Positions 1 to 8,811 of a stretch of DNA of 64,000 nt are shown in pieces. Origin of the DNA: Kitasatospora terrestris (lineage in GTDB: Bacteria > Actinomycetota > Actinomycetes > Streptomycetales > Streptomycetaceae). Numbering within the stretch: position 1 is the first letter of the stretch; every line of letters starts with the position of its first letter. The position numbers and the translations under genes were made by a program. The DNA is taken from the NCBI RefSeq assembly GCF_039542905.1, contig NZ_BAABIS010000001.1, positions 5,394,001 to 5,458,000 on the forward strand, written 5' to 3'. The notes below the pieces were generated by a model. It ran no database searches. It was not told the origin of the DNA and saw only the letters and a list, made by a program, of their open reading frames with translations.

Positions 1-271
1 CAAGGGCGGCCACCTGGAGGGCGAGGCCGCCGACCTGCTGCTCGGGGCCGACGGCGAACGGCACTGGTACCGCGCGCCGCGCCACGACAACCGGCACACC
101 CACGGCACCGGCTGCACCCTGGCCAGCTCGATCGCCGCGGAGCTCGCCAAGGGCGCCGACCTGCCGGACGCGGTCGCCGCCGCGAAGGCCTACACCACCG
201 GCGCCATCGAGCACGGCTTCGCGCTCGGCGCCGGCATCGGCCCGGTCGACCACTTCTGGCGCGAGCGCTGA
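1..271 (+). CDS. thiD: Hydroxymethylpyrimidine/phosphomethylpyrimidine kinase, 3' end
   Basis: The reading frame is open at the left window edge, and about 89 C-terminal codons are visible, ending in TGA. The tail carries the ribokinase-fold motif HTHGTGCTLASSIAAELA, the anion-hole and catalytic-Asp-type GTGC region typical of ThiD. This enzyme phosphorylates HMP and HMP-P in thiamine pyrimidine synthesis in the cytoplasm. The end FWRER is also typical of actinobacterial ThiD. The N-terminus and promoter lie outside the window, so whether it is a single-domain or ThiDE fusion protein cannot be judged. Convergent with rpmB, from which a shared hairpin separates it. Confidence 0.85.
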   Translation, partial: KGGHLEGEAADLLLGADGERHWYRAPRHDNRHTHGTGCTLASSIAAELAKGADLPDAVAAAKAYTTGAIEHGFALGAGIGPVDHFWRER

Positions 272-331
272 GGCGGCCGCGCGGCACCTCCCCGGCGGGG
301 CCGCGCGCCGCACGGCACCGGAAAAGCAGAG

Positions 332-360
332 AGCCGACCCACCCGAGGGTGGATCGGCTT
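332..360. terminator. Bidirectional hairpin between thiD and rpmB
   Basis: An 11-base arm AGCCGACCCAC pairs with GTGGATCGGCT through one G-T wobble, with TTT on the plus side and an A-rich stretch before it that gives U residues on the minus transcript. It lies between the convergent thiD and rpmB stop codons, so it probably ends both transcripts. Confidence 0.65.
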
Positions 361-389
361 TCCGGAGGACCGGCTTACCGGTCTGCGCG

Positions 390-575
390 TCAGCGCGAGA
401 CCTTACCGGCCTTGATGCACGAGGTGCAGACATTGAGCCGCTTCGGCGTACGCCCAATCACAGCGCGCACCGTCTGAATGTTGGGGTTCCAACGACGGGA
501 GGTACGGCGGTGCGAGTGGGAGATGCTGTTGCCGAAGCCCGGCCCCTTGCCGCAGACGTCGCAGTTGGCAGCCAC
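390..575 (-). CDS. rpmB: 50S ribosomal protein L28, zinc-binding (C+) form
   Basis: A 61-residue L28 whose N-terminus AANCDVCGKGPGFGNS and C-terminus CTSCIKAGKVSR are diagnostic. It is a structural protein of the large ribosomal subunit. Both CxxC pairs are intact (near residues 5-8 and 53-56), so this is the zinc-ribbon form rather than the zinc-free paralogue that streptomycetes express under zinc limitation. A GTG three codons upstream (584) is possible, but GGAG sits 8 bases before the GTG at 575 and that start gives the family's usual length. Transcribed toward thiD and divergent from the DAK kinase gene. Confidence 0.93.
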   Translation of the reverse strand: MAANCDVCGKGPGFGNSISHSHRRTSRRWNPNIQTVRAVIGRTPKRLNVCTSCIKAGKVSR

Positions 576-868
576 AGGAGTCACTCCAAGACTTCAGATC
601 AGTTACTTTCGGAAAACCCCGGCTGAGCCCTCCGGAACACTCGCGTGGACCGGATCGGATCAAGGGGTGAGCCCGGGTTGTTCCAGGCAACCGTGAGAGC
701 ATACAACGGTTGCTCCCGCCCCACGAAACTACCATGCCCGGGGCCGTGATCGTCGGCGCGCAGCCGTCCTGCCAGCGCGGACGCGACTCCCGCACCGATA
801 ACCTGCCAGCATCGCCCCCGCCACCGCGTCCCGTCGCGTTCCCGTGGCGTTCACCCGGAGGAGACCTG

Positions 869-2491
869 GTGCTGGACACGCTCGACGCCACCGCCGTCCG
901 CACCTGGTGCCGCCTGGCGCTGACCGCCCTCGGCCAGGCCCGCGAGGAGATCGACGCGCTCAACGTCTACCCGGTTCCGGACGGCGACACCGGCACCAAC
1001 CTGTACCTGACCGTGGAGTCCGCCGCCGAGGCGCTGGACGCGGCGTTCGCCGGGCCCGAGCAGCCCGCGCTCGGACCGGCCGCCACCGCCGCCGCGCGCG
1101 GGGCGCTGATCGGGGCGCGCGGCAACTCCGGGGTGATCCTCGCGCAGTGGCTGCGCGGCTTCGCCGAGGTGCTGGCCGCGCACGGCGGCAGCCCCCAGGC
1201 GCTGCGCAAGGCACTGCTGCGGGCCGCCGAGGCGGCCTACCAGGCCGTCGCCGAACCGGTCGAGGGGACGCTGCTCACCGTCGCGGCCACCGCCGCGCGG
1301 ACCGCGGACCGGCAGCAGGAAGGCCTGACCGCGGTGGCCGAGACCGCCTACCGGGCCGCCCGCGAGGCGCTGCTGCGCACCCCCGACCAACTGGACGTGC
1401 TCGCCGAGGCCGGAGTGGTCGACGCCGGCGGGCGCGGACTGGTCGCGGTGCTCGGCGCGCTGGCCGACGCCGTCGCCGGCCAGACCCCGATGGGCCCGGT
1501 CGCCCTGCGGCAGGAGATCTCCGTCGCGCACGCCCCCGGCTGCGAGGGCCACGAGCGGCCGCCCGGCCCCGGACACCCCGCCTTCGAGGTGATCTACCTG
1601 CTGGACGCCCCGGACCACGCGCTGCCCGCGCTGCGCGAACGGCTCTCCGGGCTCGGCGACTCCCTGGTGATCGGCGGCGGCGACGGCCTGTGGAACGTCC
1701 ACGTGCACGTGGACGACGCGGGCGCCGCCGTGGAGGCCGGCGTCGAGGCCGGCCGGCCGTACCGGATCCGGATCACGCACTTCGCCGAGGCGGCCGCTCG
1801 CGCCGGCGAGCGGGAGGAGACCGTCTCGCACGGCCGCGCCGTGCTCAGCGTGGTCTCCGGCACCGGTCTCGCCGAGCTCTGCGCCCAGGCCGGCTCCGCC
1901 GTGCTGCCCGCCGACCCGGACCGGCCGCCGGCCAGCGCCGAACTCGCCGAGGCGGTCCGCCGCTGCGCCGCCCGCGAGGTGATCCTGCTGCTCAACGACC
2001 CCGAACTGCGGGCCGCCGCCGGGGCCGCCGCCGACCAGCTGCGCGAGGAGGGCCTGCGGATCGCCGTGCTGCCCACCCGCTCCCCGGTCCAGGGCCTGGC
2101 GGCGCTCGCCGTGCACGACGCCACCCGGCGCTTCGACGAGGACGTGGTCACCATGACCTCCGCCGCCGGCGCCACCCGGCACGCCGAACTCGCCCTCGCC
2201 GAAGGGGAGTCCTGGACCATGGCGGGCGTCTGCCAGGCCGGCGACGTGCTCGGGCTGATCGACGGCGACGTGGTGGTGATCGGCGACGACATCGGCGACA
2301 CCGCCGTCACCCTGCTCGACCGGATGCTGGCCGGCGGCGGCGAGCTGGTCACCCTGGTCCTCGGTGACGAGCTCCCCTCCGGCCTCACCGACCGGCTGCT
2401 CGCGCACGCCCGCCGGACCCGCCCCGAGGTCGACACCGTCGCCTACCCCGGCGGCCAGGAGGCGGCCCTGCTGCTGATCGGCGTCGAGTGA
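869..2491 (+). CDS. DAK-phosphatase/FakA-type kinase-like protein
   Basis: A 540-residue protein with an N-terminal DhaL/Dak2 domain, marked by NVYPVPDGDTGTN at residues 32-44. The acidic residues there coordinate the two magnesium ions that hold ATP. The C-terminal half resembles the FakA C-terminal domain. In firmicutes such proteins phosphorylate fatty acids bound to FakB partners, but the substrate here is inferred only. The GTG at 869 was chosen over upstream in-frame starts because GGAGGAG precedes it by 6 bases and the DAK domain begins directly after it. It precedes recG by 43 bases, the usual actinobacterial neighbour, and probably shares its transcript. Confidence 0.85.
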   Translation: MLDTLDATAVRTWCRLALTALGQAREEIDALNVYPVPDGDTGTNLYLTVESAAEALDAAFAGPEQPALGPAATAAARGALIGARGNSGVILAQWLRGFAEVLAAHGGSPQALRKALLRAAEAAYQAVAEPVEGTLLTVAATAARTADRQQEGLTAVAETAYRAAREALLRTPDQLDVLAEAGVVDAGGRGLVAVLGALADAVAGQTPMGPVALRQEISVAHAPGCEGHERPPGPGHPAFEVIYLLDAPDHALPALRERLSGLGDSLVIGGGDGLWNVHVHVDDAGAAVEAGVEAGRPYRIRITHFAEAAARAGEREETVSHGRAVLSVVSGTGLAELCAQAGSAVLPADPDRPPASAELAEAVRRCAAREVILLLNDPELRAAAGAAADQLREEGLRIAVLPTRSPVQGLAALAVHDATRRFDEDVVTMTSAAGATRHAELALAEGESWTMAGVCQAGDVLGLIDGDVVVIGDDIGDTAVTLLDRMLAGGGELVTLVLGDELPSGLTDRLLAHARRTRPEVDTVAYPGGQEAALLLIGVE

Positions 2492-2534
2492 GCGCTCGCC
2501 CGGTCTGTCCCCGCGGTGGTGTAAACAGGTCACG

Positions 2535-4781
2535 ATGGGCGCTCTCGATGAACCACTGACCAAGCTGGTCGGCGACCGTACCGCCAAGGTCCTCGCCGAC
2601 AGCCTCAAGCTGCGCACGGTCGGCGACCTGCTGCACCACTACCCGCGCCGGTACGTCGAGCGCGGCCAGCTCACCAGCCTGGACGAGCTGGAGGTCGACG
2701 AGCACGTCACCGTGCTGGCCCGGATCGAGAAGGTCACCCTGATCCCGTTCCGCGGCCGCAAGGGCGACCGGCTGGAGGTCGTGGTCACCGACGGCCGGGC
2801 CCGGCTGTCGCTGGTCTTCTTCAACCAGGGCTGGCGGCAGAAGGAGCTGCGCCCCGGCGCGCAGGGCCTGTTCGCCGGCAAGGTCGGCCTGTTCAACCGC
2901 ACCCGGCAGCTCGCCTCGCCCGACTACCAGCTGCTCGACGAGACCGAAGGCGCCGAAGGCACCGCCGCCGCCGCGCAGTTCGCCGGCCGGCTGATCCCGG
3001 TCTACCCGGCCAGCGCCCAGATGCCCAGCTGGAAGCTGTCCATCTGCATCGACACCGCGCTCACCAAGCACCTCGGCGACGTCGGCGAACCGCTGCCCGC
3101 CGAGCTGCGCGCCGACCACGACCTGATCCCGCTGCCCGAGGCGCTGGAGCTGATCCACCGCCCGCGCAGCCAGGCCGACCGCGAGCGCGCCCAGCAACGC
3201 CTGCGCTGGGACGAGGCGTTCGTCCTCCAGGTCGCGCTCGCCCAGCGCCGGGCCGCCGACTCCGCCCTGCCCGCCGTCCCGCGCGAGGCCGCCCCCGGCG
3301 GTCTGCTGGACGCCTTCGACGCCCGACTGCCGTTCACCCTGACCGAGGGCCAGCAGAAGGTGTGCGGCGAGATCTTCGCCGACCTCGCCACCGACCACCC
3401 CATGCACCGGCTGCTCCAGGGCGAGGTCGGCTCCGGCAAGACCCTGGTCGCGCTGCGCGCGATGCTCGCCGTGGTCGACGCCGGCGGGCAGGCCGCGCTG
3501 CTCGCGCCCACCGAGGTGCTCGCCCAGCAGCACCACCGCTCGATCGTCGAGATGATGGGCGACCTCGCCGAGGGCGGCATGCTCGGCGGCTCCGAGCAGG
3601 GCACCCGGGTCGCGCTGCTCACCGGCTCGATGGGCACCCCCGCGCGGCGCCAGGCGATGCTCGACATGGCCTGCGGCGACGCCGGCATCACCATCGGCAC
3701 CCACGCCCTGATCGAGGACAAGGTCCAGTTCCAGGACCTCGGGCTGGTCGTCGTCGACGAGCAGCACCGCTTCGGCGTCGAGCAGCGGGACGCGCTGCGC
3801 GCCAAGGGCGGCCAGCCGCCGCACCTGCTGGTGATGACCGCGACGCCGATCCCGCGGACCGTCGCGATGACCGTCTTCGGCGACCTGGAGACCTCGGTGC
3901 TGGACCAGCTGCCGAGCGGGCGCTCGCCGATCTCCACCCACGTGGTGCCCTCACTGGAGAAGCCCAACTTCCTGGCCCGCACCTGGGAGCGGGTCCGCGA
4001 GGAGGTCGGCAAGGGCCACCAGGCGTACGTGGTCTGCCCGCGGATCGGCGACGAGGAGCCGGACGCGAAGGGCGCCGGGAAGAAGAAGCGGAAGGCGGCA
4101 GAGGACCTGGAGGACCTCACCGGCCCCGGCGACCCCGGCGACGCGGGCGCGGGCAGCGACGAGCGGCGGCCGCCGCTGTCGGTGGTGGAGACCGCCGCGA
4201 TGCTCACCAGGGGCCCGCTCGCCGGGCTGCGGGTGGAGATCCTGCACGGGCGGCTCGCGCCCGAGGCCAAGGACGACGTGATGAAGCGCTTCGCGGCGGG
4301 GGAGGTGGACGTCCTGGTCGCCACCACCGTGATCGAGGTCGGCGTCAACGTCCCCAACTCCACCGTGATGGTGATCATGGACGCGGACCGGTTCGGCGTC
4401 TCCCAGCTCCACCAGCTGCGCGGCCGGGTCGGCCGCGGCAGCGCCGCAGGGCTGTGCCTGCTGGTCAGCGAGATGCCCGGGGCGAGCTCCGCGCGGGCCC
4501 GGCTGGACGCGGTGGCCGGCACGCTGGACGGCTTCGCGCTCTCCCGGATCGACCTGGAGCAGCGGCGCGAGGGCGACGTCCTCGGCCAGGCCCAGTCCGG
4601 GGTGAAGTCCTCGCTCAAGGTCCTCTCGGTGCTCGACGACGAGGAGGTCATCGCCACCGCCCGGGCCGAGGCCACCCGGCTGGTCGCCGCCGACCCCGAC
4701 CTCGCCGCCCACCCCGAGCTGCGCACCGCCCTGGAGAGCCTGCTCGACGAGGACCGCGCGGAGTACCTGGAGAAGGGCTGA
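2535..4781 (+). CDS. recG: ATP-dependent DNA helicase RecG
   Basis: A 748-residue superfamily 2 helicase that reverses stalled forks and branch-migrates Holliday junctions. The wedge/OB domain occupies roughly residues 55-150. Walker A GEVGSGKT lies near 296, the Walker B-type DEQH box near 408, the TATPIPRT motif follows, and the helicase C domain includes VIEVGVNVPN and a QLRGRVGR arginine motif. A charged low-complexity insert (Lys/Arg-rich, then Gly/Asp-rich) near residues 510-555 is typical of streptomycete RecG and probably a surface loop. The ATG at 2535 follows a weak AGGT. Confidence 0.97.
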   Translation: MGALDEPLTKLVGDRTAKVLADSLKLRTVGDLLHHYPRRYVERGQLTSLDELEVDEHVTVLARIEKVTLIPFRGRKGDRLEVVVTDGRARLSLVFFNQGWRQKELRPGAQGLFAGKVGLFNRTRQLASPDYQLLDETEGAEGTAAAAQFAGRLIPVYPASAQMPSWKLSICIDTALTKHLGDVGEPLPAELRADHDLIPLPEALELIHRPRSQADRERAQQRLRWDEAFVLQVALAQRRAADSALPAVPREAAPGGLLDAFDARLPFTLTEGQQKVCGEIFADLATDHPMHRLLQGEVGSGKTLVALRAMLAVVDAGGQAALLAPTEVLAQQHHRSIVEMMGDLAEGGMLGGSEQGTRVALLTGSMGTPARRQAMLDMACGDAGITIGTHALIEDKVQFQDLGLVVVDEQHRFGVEQRDALRAKGGQPPHLLVMTATPIPRTVAMTVFGDLETSVLDQLPSGRSPISTHVVPSLEKPNFLARTWERVREEVGKGHQAYVVCPRIGDEEPDAKGAGKKKRKAAEDLEDLTGPGDPGDAGAGSDERRPPLSVVETAAMLTRGPLAGLRVEILHGRLAPEAKDDVMKRFAAGEVDVLVATTVIEVGVNVPNSTVMVIMDADRFGVSQLHQLRGRVGRGSAAGLCLLVSEMPGASSARARLDAVAGTLDGFALSRIDLEQRREGDVLGQAQSGVKSSLKVLSVLDDEEVIATARAEATRLVAADPDLAAHPELRTALESLLDEDRAEYLEKG

Positions 4782-4891
4782 CCCCGCCCCCGGTCCGGCG
4801 GGAAGCCGATTGTCAGTGCCCCAAGAGAGAATGAAGTTGTTCGGGGAGCACGCCAACGGGCTTCCCCGGCGCGAGAATTGGGGGTCATTGC

Positions 4892-5398
4892 ATGGCATTC
4901 CGTCACCTCAACGAGCTCCCGCTCGGCGACAAGGTCTTCCGGATCGAGCTCGCCAGCGAGGACGACCGCGAAGTCGCCCTCACCCTGACCGGCTGGCGTG
5001 AGGGCGCGTCCGCCATCCCGATCGCCAGCGGCGAACTGCGGCTGCCGGTGGAGGACGTCGCCTCCCTGCGGATCGCGCTCAACCGCGCCCTGCGCGCGCT
5101 GTCCATCGTCGCCGACGTCTCCGAGCCGATCCCCGACCGGGACGTGCTGCGCGAGCTGTACCCCGGGCACGGCGCGCCGTGGGTGCCGCAGCACGAGGAG
5201 GAGCTGGTCCGCCGCTTCCACGACGGCGAGACCATCGCCCGGATCGCCGCCCGCTACGGGCGGACGCCCGACTCCGTCCGCACCAAGCTCCGTGAGCTCG
5301 GCCACGACCCGCGCCGTCCCGAGTACTGCCCGCCCGACGGCTGCCTGAGCTGGTCCCGCTACGCCTCGCCGGCGCTGCTGGGGGCGGCCGAGGCGTAG
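4892..5398 (+). CDS. Conserved hypothetical protein with HTH-like C-terminus
   Basis: A 168-residue protein of no named family that I recognise. The N-terminal half is beta-rich and hydrophilic. Residues about 108-140 (EEELVRRFHDGETIARIAA, then RTPDSVRTKLRELG) read as a helix-turn-helix of the homeodomain-like type used by many phage and regulatory proteins. A Cys-Pro-rich tail (EYCPPDGCLSW) follows. It stands alone between recG and rsmD with its own strong terminator behind it. Function unknown; DNA binding is an inference from the helical pattern only. Confidence 0.75.
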   Translation: MAFRHLNELPLGDKVFRIELASEDDREVALTLTGWREGASAIPIASGELRLPVEDVASLRIALNRALRALSIVADVSEPIPDRDVLRELYPGHGAPWVPQHEEELVRRFHDGETIARIAARYGRTPDSVRTKLRELGHDPRRPEYCPPDGCLSWSRYASPALLGAAEA

Positions 5399-5413
5399 GC
5401 GCAACCGGAAACG

Positions 5414-5440
5414 GGGGCGCGGGGCTGAGCCCCGCGCCCC
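5414..5440 (+). terminator. Perfect 12-bp hairpin
   Basis: GGGGCGCGGGGC and GCCCCGCGCCCC form a perfect 12-bp stem with a 3-base TGA loop followed by TTAT. It lies 15 bases after the stop of the upstream hypothetical gene and separates it from rsmD. Confidence 0.75.
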
Positions 5441-5474
5441 TTATCGTGGTTGCCGAGCTGCGAGAAGGAGACCC

Positions 5475-6059
5475 ATGACCCGCGTGATTGCCGGGGTGGC
5501 CGGTGGCCGCCGGTTGGCGGTGCCGCCGGGCCGGAACACCCGGCCGACGTCCGACAAGGCGCGGGAGGCGATGTTCTCCACGCTGGAGGCGCTGGGCGGG
5601 CCGATCCGCGGCGCCCGGATGCTCGACCTGTTCGGCGGCAGCGGCGCGGTCGGCCTGGAGGCGCTGTCCCGGGGCGCGGAGCACGCGCTGCTGGTGGAGT
5701 CCGACGCGAGCGCGGTGCGCACCATCCGGGAGAACGTCCGGACGCTGGGCCTGCCCGGTGCCGAGGTGCGCGCGGACAAGGCCGAACGGGTGATCGGCGG
5801 CCCGCCGCCGGCGACCCCGTACGACCTGGTCTTCCTCGATCCGCCGTACGCGGTGACCGACGAGGAGGTGCGCGAGATGCTGATCACACTGACAGCCGGG
5901 GGCTGGCTAGCGGAGCATGCACTCGTCACCGTGGAACGCAGCACTCGCGGCGGCGAGTTCCTGTGGCCGGAGGGCTTCGACGCACTCCGCTCGCGCCGGT
6001 ACGGCGAGGGCACCCTCTGGTACGGTCGCGCCGCCGACGGGTCCGACCAAGACTCGTAG
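5475..6059 (+). CDS. rsmD: 16S rRNA (guanine966-N2)-methyltransferase RsmD
   Basis: A 194-residue class I SAM-dependent methyltransferase. Motif I DLFGGSGAVGLEAL is at residues 51-64 and the catalytic DPPY of N6/N2 amino methyltransferases is at 122-125. The N-terminal RVIAGVAGGRRL is the RsmD signature. The enzyme methylates G966 of 16S rRNA in the assembling small subunit. The ATG at 5475 is preceded by GAAGGAGA. It lies directly upstream of coaD, the usual pairing in bacteria, and is probably cotranscribed with it. Confidence 0.95.
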   Translation: MTRVIAGVAGGRRLAVPPGRNTRPTSDKAREAMFSTLEALGGPIRGARMLDLFGGSGAVGLEALSRGAEHALLVESDASAVRTIRENVRTLGLPGAEVRADKAERVIGGPPPATPYDLVFLDPPYAVTDEEVREMLITLTAGGWLAEHALVTVERSTRGGEFLWPEGFDALRSRRYGEGTLWYGRAADGSDQDS

Positions 6060-6104
6060 CACCACTGCCACGTCCCTGGAATGGGGCACAAGGGAGCACC
6101 CGAC

Positions 6105-6590
6105 ATGCGCCGCGCCGTCTGCCCTGGGTCGTTCGACCCGATCACCAACGGCCACCTCGACATCATCGAGCGGGCCTCGAAGCTGTACGACGTCGTGCAC
6201 GTCGCGGTGCTGATCAACAAGAACAAGCAGGGCATGTTCACCATCGAGGAGCGCATCGCGCTGATCGAGGAGACCACCGCGCAGTACGGCAACATCCAGG
6301 TGGAGTCGCACAGCGGCCTGTTGGTGGACTTCTGCCGGGACCGCGGCATCCCGGCGATCATCAAGGGCCTGCGCGCGGTCAGCGACTTCGACTACGAGCT
6401 GCAGATGGCCCAGATGAACCACGGGCTGACCGGCGTGGAGACGCTCTTCGTGCCGACCTCGCCGACGTACAGCTTCCTCTCCTCCAGCCTGGTGAAGGAG
6501 GTCGCCTCGTACGGGGGCGACGTCTCCCACCTGCTGCCCGGGGTGGTCAACGCCCGACTGGTCGAGCGGATCGCCGAACGGAAGAACTGA
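6105..6590 (+). CDS. coaD: Phosphopantetheine adenylyltransferase
   Basis: A 161-residue nucleotidyltransferase that transfers AMP from ATP to 4'-phosphopantetheine, the penultimate step of coenzyme A synthesis. The PGSFDPITNGH motif (residues 7-17) is the ATP-binding HxGH-type signature, and TYSFLSSSLVKE near the C-terminus corresponds to the ISSTxxR region. An ATG at 6081 would add eight residues, but AGGGAG precedes the ATG at 6105 by 8 bases and MRRAVCPGSF is the family start. Confidence 0.96.
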   Translation: MRRAVCPGSFDPITNGHLDIIERASKLYDVVHVAVLINKNKQGMFTIEERIALIEETTAQYGNIQVESHSGLLVDFCRDRGIPAIIKGLRAVSDFDYELQMAQMNHGLTGVETLFVPTSPTYSFLSSSLVKEVASYGGDVSHLLPGVVNARLVERIAERKN

Positions 6591-6597
6591 CAGGGCG

Positions 6598-6628
6598 TTG
6601 TGAGGTCGGGGGGCCGGGGACGTACAGT
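6598..6628 (+). promoter_or_regulatory. Possible promoter before the coiled-coil gene
   Basis: TTGTGA (6598-6603) and TACAGT (6623-6628) are separated by 19 bases, rather long for a vegetative sigma factor. It lies 88 bases before the GTG of the next gene and just after coaD stops. Weak call on spacing. Confidence 0.3.
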
Positions 6629-6715
6629 CTGTATCCCCGCCCCGTGGGCGCCGCGACGCCGACGGGGTCTGCCTCCGCCGCACCTCGGCGGCACACGGAA
6701 AGACTGAAGACGCCC

Positions 6716-7819
6716 GTGGACGTGCAGCAGAAGCTCGACGAGATCGTCTCCATGGTCGAGAAGGCCAAGGCGATGCCGATGTCCGCCTCCTGCGTGGTGA
6801 ACCGTGCCGAGCTGACAGGGATGCTCCGCGACCTGCGCGAGGCGATGCCGGCCGAGCTGGCGCAGGCCCAGTCGGTGGTCGCCGACCACCAGAGCATGGT
6901 GGCCGACGCCCAGGCGCAGGCGGACCAGATCATCCGCGGGGCGCACGACGAGCGCGGCTCGCTGATCTCCGACACCGAGGTGGTCCGCCAGGCCCAGGCG
7001 GAGGCGGACCGGATCCTCGCCGAGGCCCGCGCCGAGGTGCAGAGCAAGCGCGCCGAGGCGGACGACTACGTCGACTCCAAGCTGGCCAACTTCGAGGTCG
7101 TGCTGACCAAGACGCTGGGCGCGGTCGGCCGCGGCCGGGTCAAGCTGCGCGGCGAGTCCGGCATCTACGAGCCGGAGGCGGAGGGCGAGGGCGACGGCGA
7201 GGAGTTCCAGCCGCGGATCAGCCCCAGCCCCGAGGTGGACGAGTACGTCGATGTGAAGCTCGCCACCCTGGAGGGCGTGCTGAGCGCCACCCTGCAGGCG
7301 GTCGGCAAGGGCCGCGACAAGCTGCTCGGCAAGGCGCCGATCGACGAGCTGGGCGCCTACCTGGCCGCCGCCGACGAGGCCCAGCAGCTCAAGGACCGGG
7401 CCGAGGCGGTCGCCGCCGGCTTCGCCGCGGAGGACGCCGAGCAGCCCTGGTACCGCGAAGAGGTCCCGCAGCAGCAGAGCTGGCCGGAGCAGACCCCGGC
7501 CGCGGCCGGCTGGCAGGCCCCCGGCGAGGACCCGTACGCGCAGCCGCAGACCCCCCAGTACGCCGAGGTGTACGGCGGTGGCTACGACCCGGCCCAGGCG
7601 CCGCAGGTGGACCCGTACGGCAACCAGTACGCCTACCAGCAGCCGGTGGACCCGTACTACCAGCAGCAGGCGGGCTACCAGCAGGGCTACGACCAGTACG
7701 GCTACCCGCAGCAGCAGCAGGCCGCGCAGCTGCCGCAGCAGGGCAGCCTGGACGAGACCAGCTTCTTCGACACCAGCATGATCGACATGACCCGGCTGCG
7801 GGAGCTCGGCGGCCGCTGA
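6716..7819 (+). CDS. DivIVA-like/coiled-coil cell division initiation protein
   Basis: A 367-residue protein starting at GTG. Residues about 1-130 are a long coiled coil with QAQAEADRILAEARAEV-type heptads, reminiscent of DivIVA/SepIVA and the ATP synthase b-subunit stalk with which homologues are often confused. Two internal segments repeat the pattern DxYVDxKLANxEVVLxxTLxAVGRGR and a near copy (about residues 117-143 and 178-205). The C-terminal 130 residues are a Gln/Tyr/Pro-rich disordered tail. It sits between coaD and the YceD-rpmF pair, where actinobacteria carry this protein. A structural role at the cell wall is inferred. The ribosome site is weak. Confidence 0.7.
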   Translation: MDVQQKLDEIVSMVEKAKAMPMSASCVVNRAELTGMLRDLREAMPAELAQAQSVVADHQSMVADAQAQADQIIRGAHDERGSLISDTEVVRQAQAEADRILAEARAEVQSKRAEADDYVDSKLANFEVVLTKTLGAVGRGRVKLRGESGIYEPEAEGEGDGEEFQPRISPSPEVDEYVDVKLATLEGVLSATLQAVGKGRDKLLGKAPIDELGAYLAAADEAQQLKDRAEAVAAGFAAEDAEQPWYREEVPQQQSWPEQTPAAAGWQAPGEDPYAQPQTPQYAEVYGGGYDPAQAPQVDPYGNQYAYQQPVDPYYQQQAGYQQGYDQYGYPQQQQAAQLPQQGSLDETSFFDTSMIDMTRLRELGGR

Positions 7820-7970
7820 CGGCGACCGAAGTTGGGCCTGGCGCCTCTCTCCGGTAGTCTGACCACTCCGGCCTGTTCGCGCCGCGGCCGCCGTGTGCCC
7901 GCGAACGGGCTCCGCAAGAACCAACCGCGCCACGCAGGGATGCGTGCCGCCGCCAGGAAGTCAGGACACC

Positions 7971-8615
7971 TTGAACCGCCTCGACCACCGCGACCCGCTC
8001 GTGTTCGACACGCATGAGCTCGGCCGTCGCCCCGGCTCGATGCGCAAGGTGTCCCGCTCCCTGGAGGCCCCCGAGGGCCTGGGGATCGCGGACGTGATCG
8101 GCGTTCCGGAGAAGAGCGAGATCACGCTGGAGCTCCGCCTGGAGTCGGTGGTCGAGGGCGTGCTGGTGACCGGCACCGCCGAGGCCCATGTCGAGGGCGA
8201 GTGCTCCCGCTGCCTGGAGCCGGTGGAGGACGACCTGGAGGTCGACTTCCAGGAGCTGTACTACTACCCGGAGTCCGACGAGCGCCACCGCGCCCGGACC
8301 GCCGGGACCGACGACCTCGACGAGGAGTCGGACGAGGAGACTTACCGCCTGGAGGGCGACCTGTTCGACCTCCAGCCGGTGCTGCGTGACGCGGTGGTGC
8401 TCGCACTGCCGCTGCAGCCGGTGTGCCAGGACGACTGCCTGGGCCTGTGCTCCGAGTGCGGGGCACGCCTGAGCGACGACCCGGACCACCACCACGACGC
8501 CGCCGACCCCCGGTGGGCGGCTCTGCAGGGACTCTCCGCCGCCCCCGGCGACGAGGGTGACGAAGACAAGAACAGCGGTACCCGTGAGGGTCTCGCCGAG
8601 AACCAGGAGAAGTAG
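7971..8615 (+). CDS. YceD family (DUF177) protein
   Basis: A 214-residue protein starting at TTG. The family core is visible: HELGRRPGSMR near the start, CSRCLEPVEDDLEVDFQELYY in the middle and CxxDCLGLCSECGARL near residue 160. The paired cysteines suggest metal binding. YceD proteins lie immediately before rpmF in most bacteria, and in plants and E. coli are linked to 23S rRNA accumulation. The gene is separated from rpmF by two bases. GTG codons at 7944 and 7893 are alternative starts; TTG at 7971 fits the family length and follows AGGACACC. Confidence 0.85.
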   Translation: MNRLDHRDPLVFDTHELGRRPGSMRKVSRSLEAPEGLGIADVIGVPEKSEITLELRLESVVEGVLVTGTAEAHVEGECSRCLEPVEDDLEVDFQELYYYPESDERHRARTAGTDDLDEESDEETYRLEGDLFDLQPVLRDAVVLALPLQPVCQDDCLGLCSECGARLSDDPDHHHDAADPRWAALQGLSAAPGDEGDEDKNSGTREGLAENQEK

Positions 8616-8617
8616 CC

Positions 8618-8791
8618 GTGGCTGTTCCGAAGCGGAAGATGTCGCGCAGCAACACGCGCCACCGCCGTTCGCAGTGGAAGGCTGTCGCCCCCGCGCTCGT
8701 CGCGTGCGACCGCTGCCACGAGCCGAAGCTGGCGCACATCGCGTGCCCGAGCTGCGGCACGTACAACCGTCGCCAGGTCCTCTCGGTCTGA
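8618..8791 (+). CDS. rpmF: 50S ribosomal protein L32
   Basis: A 57-residue protein starting at GTG: AVPKRKMSRSNTRHRRSQW at the N-terminus and a zinc ribbon, CDRCHEPK then CPSCGTYNRRQVL, at the C-terminus. This is the classical four-cysteine L32 of the large subunit. GGAGA at 8607-8611, inside the preceding gene's last codons, serves as ribosome site, so translation is coupled to YceD. Confidence 0.97.
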   Translation: MAVPKRKMSRSNTRHRRSQWKAVAPALVACDRCHEPKLAHIACPSCGTYNRRQVLSV

Positions 8792-8811
8792 TCGGCGGGG
8801 TGCACGGTTCG

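Noticed and set aside
3002..5404. An 800-codon minus-strand open frame opposite recG
   Set aside because: Shadow of recG and the following gene, caused by few stop codons in GC-rich DNA.
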